A DNA stretch of 64,000 nt from assembly GCA_038093975.1 (NCBI GenBank), contig JBBPTG010000062.1, positions 1-64,000 of the forward strand. Direction: 5' to 3'. The position numbers and the translations under genes are program-made. The notes below the pieces were generated by a model. That model saw only the letters and a program-made list of their open reading frames with translations, was not told the origin of the DNA and ran no database searches. This stretch comes from Chalciporus piperatus. Taxonomy: Eukaryota; Basidiomycota; Agaricomycetes; Boletales; Boletaceae. This document shows, one piece after another, positions 23,601 through 33,867 of the stretch. The number at the start of each line of letters is the position of its first letter. Within the stretch, counting starts at the first letter, position 1.

Positions 23601-24640
23601 TAGATTATGCTCTGGTAAGACTTTACGCCTTTCGATGGTATCTGGTGCAGTACTCACAGATTTGAACAAGGGTGGCAATCGACCGAGGTACGTATATAGT
23701 GCATTATCCGCGATACCATGATCAAAAGGTGTCGTGTGTCTTCAGGTTTACGACTGGCAGAGAAGCGTTCGCTGCCTTGTCCCAACCGCAACAAATGGTT
23801 AGAGGCGAGAGATGAGCTCTACGAGGACATCATGCACAAAGCTTGGAACCCGACCATGCAAGCCTTTGGTCAAAGCTACGAGGAGACCGACGTCCTTGAC
23901 TCTTCCGTCCTTATTATGCCGCTTGTGTTCTTCATGACTCCAGTTAGTGTCAAATATGCGTATCCGATGGGCAGCTCACGATTGTTTGTAGTCCGACCCA
24001 AGGTTCCTCAGTACGCTCAAGCAGATTTTGAAGACGCCCGAGAGGGGTGGGTTGATGTCGAACGTAAGGACACTTTGCCTACTTTGCTGGGTTTATGTTT
24101 AGTTCCTTTGGGGTAGAATCTCGTTTACCGCTACGATGTCACCAAGAGCGATGATGGAGTCGGAGGCGAAGAAGGCACATTCTGCTTGTGTACATTGTGG
24201 TATGTGTTATGATGTACCTACCACACGCTTCTCTCTGACTCCAATTCTATTGCAGGTGCATTGAAGCGCTCACCCGTGCGGGAGAGTTCGAACGCCCGTT
24301 GTTGCAGCGCGCGGTTACCATGTTTGAGGTCAGGACTTGTGAAAGGTTAGTACTCCCAACGCTGACTTATATTCTTCTTTGCAGGATTTCCTTCAGTACT
24401 CGAACCACGTCGGATTGTGTACCGAGGAGATCTCTGAGGCTGGAGATGGGTAAGTCTCACTCGTTGAGCATCAGACGGTTCCGCATTCTGACCTCCTCTC
24501 AGCCTCGGAAATGCTGTTCAAGGTTTCACGTGAGTATGATCGCGTCTGTATCATACACGCCATCTCACTTTTCTACCAGACATGTCACCCTGATCTCCGC
24601 TGCGTACAATCTCTCCAGGACGATGGCGGCGATGAAGTAA
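20601..24640 (+). CDS. GH15 trehalase/glucoamylase-like glycosidase with 37 exons
   Basis: Thirty-seven exons join without a frame break to 683 aa. They start at 20601, 20713, 20791, 20962, 21082, 21216, 21298, 21423 (longest, to 21807), 21854, 21967, 22043, 22210, 22323, 22381, 22502, 22622, 22688, 22807, 22894, 22958, 23038, 23105, 23171, 23245, 23306, 23390, 23456, 23541, 23604, 23671, 23746, 23992, 24117, 24256, 24385, 24503 and 24580. The N-terminus ([38 protein letters not shown]) matches the beta-sandwich of GH15 trehalase-like proteins. The (alpha/alpha)6 barrel carries [70 protein letters not shown] and [18 protein letters not shown], which includes the expected catalytic acidic residues. 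There is no signal peptide. It probably acts on trehalose or another alpha-glucoside. One intron (after 22754) uses GC-AG. Several exons are only 8-17 bp. Confidence 0.88.
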
Positions 24641-24862
24641 TGGTTTGTGGACTAAGTGGAAAGTTGTAACAGGGATTTAGGTCGGAAATAGCAGGATCTT
24701 TGTTTGTACATTATCTCTCGGAAATAACATCCTGCTTGTGTGTACATTGTGATGACTTTTTCGCTTGAGGGGTGAGTTCACGTGACGCTAATATGAGACG
24801 TGTTCTATTCTGTTCACAGGTTGACGCTAACCACTGACCACAGTTTGCAGGCCTAGCTAAGG

Positions 24863-26548
24863 ATGGACCTGTTGCACACCCAGTTGGCTGCTTTGCAGCA
24901 ACAGTTATCGTTCGTTGCAACCGAACCGATCGACTGGAAGTTTTATGTTCAAGCTTTCTCGTGGGCCGTGACCTTGTTCGAATCATACCTCTTGTGCGTC
25001 ATTTCATCCAGTTTTTTACTACCAACTTGTCCTAACTATGTTCGTGGCGAGAAAAGGCTTCGCCAATACCCACTTTACTCAAATCCCGATCCCCCTGCGG
25101 TCCTGGCTAAGCATTTCGACCCTCAGACGTTCCGCAACTCGCAGCTCTATGGCAGAGACAAAGCCAAGTTCTCACTCATTACGGGTCTGCTCCAACAAAC
25201 CATCGACACTGCCATGCTCCAATATGGCTTTTACGCGTGGGCATGGGACGTAGGAGGCAAAATCAGCGGGCGTTTCGGGTATGGAAGTGAATACGAGGTG
25301 AGCGTTCGTCACAGGAAACTCGATCGACGTACCATCCTTGACGCCATGCAAGATCATACAATCCCTCGCTTTCGCCGCGACTCTGTTCTTCATCTCGAAC
25401 ACAATGAGTATTCCGCTTTCGGTATACCAGACCTTCGTGCTCGAGGAGAAACATGGGTTCAATAAGACGACCCCTAGGTTGTTCGTTTCTGACCTGCTCA
25501 AAAGCTGGTCGCTCGCAGTGGTCATCGGGGGACCGTTTCTTTCGGCGTTCCTCTACGTGTTCAAGTGGGCAGGTGATCGTTTCGTCCCCTGGCTTATGGG
25601 GTTCATGTGAGTCCTCTCGGCATATTCAGTCGTGTGAGGTTGTAATGACGCCACTTTAGGCTCGCCTTCCAGATCATCATGGTCATCCTGTACCCTACCG
25701 TCATTCAGCCGCTGTTCAACAAACTTTCCCCCTTGCCTGAGGGTGAACTTCGCTCGAGGACACAGGCCCTCGCTCAGAAACTCAAGTTCCCCTTGAAACA
25801 CCTGTACGAGATCGACGGCTCGAAGCGCAGCTCGCACAGCAACGCCTACTTCTTTGGTCTGCCATGGGTGCGTTTCGATCTCTCTTCACTCCCCGCGTCT
25901 GGTCTAACTCTTGCCCCTCGCAGAGCAAACACATCGTGATCTTCGACACCCTCATCAAAGAAAGCAAACCTGATGAAGTCGAAGCCGTCCTCGCTCACGA
26001 ACTCGGCCATTGGTACCACATGCACCCCACCAAACTCCTCTGCATATCCCAAATCCACATGTTCAGCATCCTCGCTCTTTTCCCCGCGTTCTTGCATGCG
26101 CCTCAGTTTATCCGCGCGTTCGACTTTTCAAAAGCGGTATCGGCGCGTCCACCGACGATCGTCGCGTTTTTGATGTTCCAGGTGTGTGGTTTTGTTGTCG
26201 CATTGGTGTTTTAGTTCGGGATGATTGAGCGACGGGGTGTAGATGATCCTTACCCCACTGGAGGCCGTCATTGGTATTGCGATGAACTTCGTCTCTCGGC
26301 AATTCGAGTGGGAAGCAGACAGGTTCGCATGCGAGCTAGAAGAACGACTGGACGAACCCGAGATGGAAGACATGGGTGAACGCCTCAGCCGCGCTCTGAT
26401 CACTCTCCACGTCAAGAACCTCTCCACCGTCTGGGTAGACTGGCTGTATTCGGCATACCATCACTCACATCCTACACTCATGGAGCGATTGAAAGCTCTC
26501 GAGGGCTTCAAGCAAAAACGCAACGGAGACCTCAAGAAAGAGCAATAG
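24863..26548 (+). CDS. STE24: CAAX prenyl protease 1 (Ste24-type zinc metalloprotease)
   Basis: Six exons (24863-24993, 25057-25297, 25353-25606, 25660-25867, 25924-26181, 26243-26548) give 465 aa, the usual size of Ste24 (M48A). The enzyme removes the -AAX tripeptide of prenylated proteins and processes a-factor-type precursors in the ER or inner nuclear membrane. The zinc site HELGHW is present, and the third ligand lies in the EWEADRFAC motif. Family landmarks include FESYLLLRQYPLYS, GFNKTT, GSKRSSHSNAYFFG and the C-terminal YSAYHHSHPTLMERLKAL. Several hydrophobic segments agree with a multi-pass membrane protein. It starts 222 bp after the GH15 gene on the same strand and converges on ATG22. 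No defects seen. Confidence 0.95.
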
Positions 26549-26757
26549 AGAAATCGGTTCAGACCGGGCAGTCTAGACATGGCACTCCTGGACCAAGGGA
26601 AAAAAAGACCCTTTTCAACCCCCCCCTCGTTCGATGCGCGTTGATTATTCAGTGTAGTATTTATTATTCGTCTAGTTATAGTCCCGTTGGAAAGTTAATA
26701 TACAAAAGCTGTCGTCGCTCCGTCCTCGCAAAAGATCTAGTGAGTTGTGCGTGACGT

Positions 26758-28875
26758 TCACCGGTCGGTGTGTTCCACCGATTCGACGCGCTTGAGGGAA
26801 TAGGCCTTGGCATCGATTCGGCCCTGTTCGATGTTCACGCTAAGCAGTACGGGTACGGCAAGCCAGATCATGAAGACGATGAAGAAGAACGCGTAGCGGA
26901 TGTTGCCCGTGCTGTCTGCAATAAGACCGACGACCAAGGGACCGACGAAGGAGCTAGACTGTTCGCCGAGCGTCGAGCGACCGCGCATACATCGGTCAGC
27001 GTGCTGGCAAACGGGACACATGCAGCGCATATACATACCTTGTCAGTGATGGAGAACAAGCCGTACCTATACGTCCGTCAGTAAACGCATACATACGCGT
27101 TAGAGCGGGAGACAGCGAACATACCATCTTGCTTCTTCCCCCGGGGGAATCAACTCTGCATACGATGCACGCGCGTAACTCTGGAACGCCCCATAGGCGA
27201 AACCTACATGGGTCCAAACCGTAGTCAGCCATACTAGTCAGAACGTCCTCCGCTCTTTTCTCCAACGCACCGAAATAAACCGCGAGTCCAAACATCTCCC
27301 CTGGCGTCGTCAACCCACCAAACCCCATCCTCCTCACGAACGGTAAAAAGCCCAAACATCCATACACTGGTATACACGACACGATCATCACCAACAACCC
27401 CAATACTCTCAAATTCGACCATCCGAATCGGCGTTGAAGGGACGGAAAGACGAGGGAGCCGAGGATACCGGAGGCCGGCGTGATCGCGCCGATGAGGACG
27501 AGAGAAGAGGATTCCATGTGAAGAGTTGTTTTGCCGAAGAGGATGGCTGTGGAGGTGATCGTGGTGAAACCTACAGGAAACAATAAAGATGATACGGGGT
27601 CAGGGGGACTAGCATATGCCATATCAGGTTCACGGGACCAACCATCGGAGAGAAGGAACCATGCGGCGAGGTATCTGAACGTATGTTGTAGACGCTTGAT
27701 CTCGGACCAGCTGAGCATGACACCGAGACGTTTCCACGCAGCGGCGACCTCGGATCTTACAGTCCATTTATCATCATCGACCCTTTCATACCCCACAACT
27801 CCATCACGCTTGGCACCGGGAAGCCAGATCGCAGCAGGGACGGAAAACAAAAGCCACCAAACCCCACTGAGCCCGATGGCAAGACGGAGAGAGAATGTAG
27901 AGCCATGGAGCCTGGTCACGGGGATCAATGCGAGGAGGAGCAGAATAATCCCCGCACCGTAACCCGATGCAATACCTTGTGAGGAGATGCGTGACGTCGC
28001 ACGCGAGAGAGCGGCAATGTATGCTTTGTGAGCAGGGCTCTGGTGGTCAGGGGTAGGTGTCACGCCGAGAAGAGGTGCTGACACCAATTCAGGATCCGGA
28101 ACAAAGCCATGCTCGTCATCCAGATCCATCGAGAGGTTTGGTGGTGGTTCTGAAGATCCGGTTTCGTTTTCGAGTTCCGTCCGGGCTTCGACCACCTCAG
28201 GGGATTCGTTGGCAAGCGATGGGAGGTATGCGTTCATAGCCACGACGGAAGCTCCGAAACCAACGTTTGAACAGGTCGCAAAGACGGCTGATAGAATCCA
28301 GAGAGGAGAAGATGAGGATAACAATAAAAACAGCATAGCAGCCGAGGAACCCAGAAGAGCAAATGTGAGAAGGAGTGGTTTCCGGCTCGTCGCTGCGGAG
28401 CAACTGTCTCAGTTTCGTACGATCGTGTATTACACGACAACTCACGGCGATCAGCAATGCTTCCCATAGAGATCACTGTCAGGGCCTGGAGAGCCACGGA
28501 TATCGAGTAGACATAGAGGCTTCATGGTTGTGTCAGGCGCATACAAAGGCCATGAAACGACCACAAACCTAAAGCTTGCCGTGTCTATCCAAAGCCAGCC
28601 AATCTTGACTGCACATCGTTCTGCCAAAGCTACAACATTCTCGCCTGCTACGGCAGACGTACATGGTTTGGAGTGGTCTGGCTCGAGAAAGCCGTTGTCC
28701 CTTGCGAACTGCTCCAGGCAAATTGGAAGGAACAGTGTGAGCGAAACGACCACGAACACTTCACTGGAATGTGGTTGAACATGAGCTCGCAAAGCCAGGA
28801 TGATTCATACCTCGCGAATGCATAGCTGAGCCATCCCAGCAGACGGCGCTTGTGTGTGCTGGACCTGCTGGTCAT
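26758..28875 (-). CDS. ATG22: Vacuolar amino-acid effluxer Atg22-like (MFS)
   Basis: Eight exons (28811-28875, 28569-28763, 28446-28519, 27643-28392, 27271-27570, 27125-27203, 27039-27066, 26758-26958) give 563 aa. Atg22 proteins are multi-pass transporters that release amino acids from the vacuole after autophagy. Diagnostic segments are LLGWLSYAFASEVFVVVSLT near the N-terminus, SLYVYSISVALQALTVISMG, the TM helix around LLLTFALLGSSAAM, the acidic loop, YARASYAELIPPGEEARWYG, LFSITDKSSSFVGPLVVGLI and the final TM helix. At least ten hydrophobic helices can be counted. The ATG at 28875 precedes MTSRSSTHKRRLLGW, the usual short cytosolic leader. Its 3' end converges with STE24, 209 bp away. Confidence 0.92.
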
Positions 28876-29178
28876 CGTCGCAGCTGTCTTGCACCAAACC
28901 GAGCTCTCACGGCAAGTAACTAATCACTTTTAGGAAGACCCCTGTACGATCACAACGCCAGTCACTCCCTCTCACTCAACATTGCCTCGACGACAGCGCA
29001 AATCCGCAGGAACTTGCCTCACACAACGGCCAAGACAGTAATGGAATAACTAAGACAGATTCTCCTCGCAGTCACGCGAAGAAAGAATCGAGCGATGACA
29101 TACAGTACAAGCACAACAAGCAATCACCAGATCAATCCCCAGTTAGACAGCTTCTTCTCCCTCTAACAAGCACAGTGG
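28876..29178. other. Spacer between ATG22 and the SUMO gene
   Basis: About 300 bp containing the ATG22 promoter region and the 3' end of the SUMO gene. No other feature seen. Confidence 0.4.
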
Positions 29179-29787
29179 CTACAGTGCGCGCGCACGATCG
29201 TTTCCGCCGCCGCCGACCTGAGACAGACAATTCAATGGGTTAAGGTTCAGGTTCGCACAAGACGCCCACTTCACGTACTTGTTGCAGAACAGCGTCGATC
29301 ACGTCACCATCCTCCATTTCAGCCTATTGTCATGTCCGTCGTGATCAATAGAATGCAGCTCTTCAGAGCAGGAAGATTACCCAACGAGACATACCTCTAA
29401 AGGCGTGCCCTCAGCCCTCAGTCTATTCCCATCGTAGACGAATCTGAACGTTCCTATCGAACGGGTGAGCCCGATCTAAATTGCGCCTGCATGGTACTGG
29501 ACCTGCCTGGCTCTTTCCCAAACCGTTTCTGCAACGTGATCGTCAGGATAACCCCGTCTGATACAGATATGCTCACCTCGGCTGCCTCGAATAGTTTCTT
29601 GAAAGGCATGTTTGGTTTTACTTTCACTGTTATTTCTGTAGGAAAAGATGTGAAATTTGACACGTCGCGCGTGTCGCGACTGTGTTAGCATAGGCGTGGC
29701 GGTGGTGGATGTATTGGACTGACGTTGACCCTCGTAGTTGATGACCAGGTTAAGTTTTGGTTTGACGTCCTCCTCCTCTTGCGACAT
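29179..29787 (-). CDS. SMT3: SUMO (Smt3-type ubiquitin-like modifier)
   Basis: Six exons (29724-29787, 29577-29635, 29507-29528, 29395-29453, 29279-29323, 29179-29217) give a 95-aa precursor. The sequence MSQEEEDVKPKLNLVINYEG, ITVKVKPNMPFKKLFEAAE, KRFGKEPGTFRFVYDGNRL, EGTPLEMEDGD-like and DAVLQQ is the classical SUMO fold. Here the usual TPxxLEMED block is split by introns (TPLE, then AEMEDGDVID). The C-terminus is QQVGGGG followed by eight residues, so a SUMO protease must remove a tail before conjugation. Four consecutive glycines replace the usual single GG. The intron 29454-29506 appears to start with GC rather than GT. SUMO conjugates to Lys residues in nuclear and cytosolic targets. Confidence 0.92.
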
Positions 29788-30008
29788 TGTTCGGAGCAGA
29801 CAGAAACAGACGGAAACGAGCAGGAGAGGGAAACACGAGCAGGACGCGTAAAGAAACGCGTGCAAAGGACAGGCGCTTGGTGTAATTGCAGCATTATGTA
29901 AGCCCCGATACGATTAAGGCGTTGCGACACGAACTAACTCTCCATCGGGTCAACCAAGATGTATGATAGGAAAGTGCGTGATATACAGTGAAAAAGAACG
30001 TAGTCCGA

Positions 30009-31351
30009 TCAAGAGAACTTCCACCTATATGAGACGGTTTACCATCCCAGAAGGAAATCAGTGAGTAACGGACGACTGACCTGTTTCCGCAATTGACACA
30101 TCTGCGAATCAAATCAGCGAGGTGAAGGATCGACAAGGGCGATGCACATACGTGACGAAGGTGGTCATCGGTTCATCGGCGCTTCGTGTCTGTGCTTGAC
30201 GATAACGGCACTTGCGCTACAGGGGTGTTAACCGCAAAGGGATTGCTCATTAAACACGCTGCTCACCTGCTTGCATCTCCCACACTGGAAGCCTTCAGTT
30301 TCAGCTTCTTGTTCACCGGCACCGAGAGATTTGAACAAGTTCTCCTCTTTGATTTTTCGGTCTGCAGCGCGTCTTTCCTCGGACATCATTTCCTAGTTCA
30401 CCCAATCAGTTGATGGCACGATATACGACGTATGAATGTCACCGTACCTCGCTTGTCATCTTGCTGAATGTCTCGGGGGAAAGTTCACCGCTGACTACGC
30501 TTTCGCGTAGACTGGGATTCGCCTTGTCCTTGAGGTTAACGAACAAAGATCGAATCTTGCCCTTGTATTCTGCGGTAGTACCGCCGAACTGGGAAAACAC
30601 AGCCTTTTCCACCGCAACCGCGCGGCTGGTGATCAGATCGCTGGCTAGGAAATGACGAAAAGCCGAGTCAGACTGTAAGGAGCATCAACGGGTAACTCAC
30701 GAGCACCCGAGTCACAGGCAAGTCCATCGTAGATGAGTTCCGCACATCGGTCCCGGGTGTTATCTCCATTGACGGAAATCTTGACACCATCTGCTTTAGT
30801 ATTGCGGACGTCTGATTTTCCGTTTGGAGCGGGAGTGGCCGCCGGTGTGACGGATGAGGATTGCTTGCGGGCTGGAGGGGAGAACGAGTCAGACGGTAAA
30901 CAGACCTTGACGATGAATGGGACGCACCTGCTTCTTTCAGATTGATAGGCGTCCTCACGCCCTGCGAACTCTTTGCTTTATCGACCTCGTTCTTCCACTT
31001 CTTTACGATTTCTTTTGCCAGGTCTGAGACCTCCTTTGACTCATGAGCGCGCAGCTTGCCGACAGCAAGACCCGCCTTGCTTTCCTACGAGCGCCCCATC
31101 AGACGCCACTCCTCCTCGAGCCACCCGGACCCGGGACTGAAAATACTTACCCTTAGCAGCGCTTCATTGACCTGAAACTCTTTCTTGAGAATCTTTAGGA
31201 TAGCTACTCGTTCCTGTCAGAAACCAAGAAAACAAACGTAGCGTCTGTTAGTACACCAGAAACGAGATAGGTTCCCCAGAAAACATACCTCATTCGTGCT
31301 CGCATTTTGGAGCCGCTTCACATGCTTTTTGAGCTCAGGGGCGTCTGACAT
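30009..31351 (-). CDS. Transcription elongation factor TFIIS
   Basis: Nine exons (31289-31351, 31151-31213, 30928-31084, 30707-30871, 30448-30644, 30267-30392, 30152-30216, 30081-30101, 30009-30024) give 290 aa. TFIIS (Dst1/TCEA) rescues arrested RNA polymerase II by stimulating transcript cleavage. Domain I (LW, residues about 1-80) includes VKRLQNASTNE and LAKEIVKKWKNEVD. Domain II spans about 135-245 (RDRCAELIYDGLACDSGA, AEYKGKIRSLFVNLKDKANP). The C-terminal zinc ribbon has CGRC and CVNCGNRW and the invariant acidic hairpin RSADEPMTTF. It is divergent from PRP46 with 271 bp between start codons, which suggests a shared promoter for two RNA-synthesis genes. Confidence 0.95.
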
Positions 31352-31622
31352 GGCTCGCTGCAATATCTAACCTGGTACCGACTACGAGGAAAACGACGTA
31401 AATGAGCTCTAACGTTTCCCAACAACAACCAATACGACAGCGACAGCGATAAAGACTTGACGCTCGTCGTTGGAACAAGGCGGCTCCTTGTTTGAACAAA
31501 CAATGACAAAGCATTTCCCATTTCCAAATATGGAATGTTCCAGTCAACGTCGTGCTCAGTGAACTCGACTACTCACCGCCATCGTTGAACACAGCGAGAA
31601 CGACGAACAAAACGACGACGAG

Positions 31623-33291
31623 ATGGCATCAGTACTCCCCCAACTTGACCCTTTGTTGAGAACGAGCGCGAAACGGACGCGCAACATATTCGCTTCATGT
31701 CCAGATGACAGCATGAAGGAGGAGGAGAAGAGGCACGTCGCTCCTGGATCACAGTCGTTCAAAACTTACAGTGGATTCGAATAGTGCACGCCTACGACTG
31801 TCAGTAAAGATGGCCGACGAATACAAACACTACAGAGAACTCCCCCCAGCGCTGCTCGCTCAACAAGGTGCAGTTGGACCCGCGCGACCACAAGGACCAC
31901 AAAAAATGATCACCGCCGGTCGTACGTCCCTCCAGATCCTCACATGTTATGCCGCAATACTGACCGTTTCTTCCAGCATCAAGCGAGACTTCACGAATGA
32001 TTGCCACGATCGACAACACGCCAAAGGCACAACCATCCACCTTTGCCACCTCAGCCAAACTCTCAGAAGCACTCACACTTCACAAGACGACGCGGACGAT
32101 CAAACCGACGTACCACCCACCATGGAAATTGGTGCGTGTGATATCCGGACATTTAGGATGGGTCCGTAGTGTCGCCGTAGAACCAGGGAACAAATGGTTT
32201 GCTACCGGCGCGGGGGACCGAGTGATCAAGATTTGGGATCTGGCTTCAGGAGAACTCAAGCTCTCGTTGACTGGGCACATCTCGACCGTCCGCGGATTGG
32301 CTGTGTCGCCAAGACATCCTTACCTCTTTTCGTGCGGTGAAGACAAGGTGCGCACGGTCGCAATAGTCTCCTTGATGATTCGCCTCTGACATGCGGTAGA
32401 TGGTGAAATGTTGGGACCTCGAAGCAAATAAAGTAATACGGCATTACCACGGACACCTGTCGGGCGTTTACGCTCTGAGCTTGCACCCAACGCTAGACGT
32501 GCTGGTCACGTCCGGTCGAGACGCCTCAGCTCGTGTCTGGGATATGCGCACGAAAGCACAAATTCATGTACTTTCTGGGCACTCGGCCACCGTCGCAGAT
32601 GTGAAATGCCAAGAGTCGGATCCGCAGGTGATCACTGGTTCTATGGACTCTACTGTCCGGTCAGTTGGCCTTCCTTCTCCCCGCTTCCTTGCTAATCCTC
32701 CGATCAACCTCGCGCTTCCGAACAGCTTATGGGATTTGGCCGCCGGAAAAACGATGATGACACTCACACATCATAAAAAGTCCGTCAGGGCCCTCGCCAT
32801 CCATCCAACTGAATACTCCTTCGCGTCGGGTTCAGCCGGCGGAAACAATATCAAAAAATGGAAGTGCCCAGAAGGCACCTTTGTGTTCAACTTTCCCGGG
32901 CACAACGCGATTATCAACACCCTTTCTGTGAACGCCGAAGGTGTATTTTTCTCCGGTGGTAAGCGTCCACGACTCGATCACCCTTTTACGTTCTATACAC
33001 CCCCATTGCAACGGTCCTGATTCACCGATCGTTCTAGGTGACAACGGCACGCTTACCTTTTGGGATTACAACACTGGGACGCCGTTCCAAAATTTGGAAG
33101 ACTTGCCTCAACCGGGTTCGCTTGAAGCAGAAGCAGGCGCCTTCTGTTCCACATTCGACATGACCGGTACACGGTTGATCACTGGTTGCGCTGACAAAAC
33201 GATCAAGGTCAGTTGGATCGTTCCTTTCTGTTGTTCATGTGATTGATCTCGGTCGTTTATCATCCAGGTGTATGCGGAGCAGTCACAGTAG
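31623..33291 (+). CDS. PRP46: Prp46/PLRG1 WD40 splicing factor
   Basis: Exons 31623-31736, 31810-31921, 31977-32347, 32400-32659, 32726-32958, 33038-33207 and 33268-33291 give 427 aa. Prp46 (PLRG1/PRL1) is a core member of the Prp19-associated NTC complex needed for spliceosome activation. Seven WD repeats are visible, with motifs such as [86 protein letters not shown] and [11 protein letters not shown]. The N-terminus ([14 protein letters not shown]) is typical. The first splice is ambiguous: 31737-31809 is preferred over a shorter intron. Most of the rest is secure. Confidence 0.93.
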
Positions 33292-33867
33292 CCCGTCCCT
33301 AGCCACTGACGGTATTTGATTCTATAGCGTTCCGTCGTTTGTCTTCATCTCCACTTGTATGCTCCGTGATATTATTTGTTGGTGTATCTCATTGGTGTTG
33401 TGAATTCTCTGGTACAGCCTACAGGGTCATGTTTGTGGGTCCCCAACACTACCGGCTAGAGGTAACCTCTTTTCATTTCCTTTGCGTTTGGAAAGCTTTT
33501 TTTGAGTCGCCTGAATTAGCGCAAAGCATCCGATAGGCATTGTTATTTTCCACTTGGACCCATAACACCCTAAAAATGAGATGTCCAACAACACGAGGTA
33601 TCAACGACCGAAAGAAGTCTGCGAAGCCCCGCTTTTGGTAATCGTAGTGAGATCGTACACATGAATGAATTGGTATCCACAACCGGTGGAGCAAAAGACA
33701 AAACAAAAAAAAAGGAAACGGAACAAAATCGTGTGTGGAACAACGTAAAAAATGCGATGGTCCTGATGGAGAAAAAGAAAACGCCATCGATAGATACTCG
33801 CCTGCTTGGTACCCGCGGAAATGGGTGATTGGCCTCGAAACACGCTGAGGTGATTTTCAAACCGTCG
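33292..33867. other. Convergent 3' spacer, nothing recognised
   Basis: 576 bp between the convergent PRP46 and Med25-like genes. It holds AT-rich tracts but no supported gene. Confidence 0.4.
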
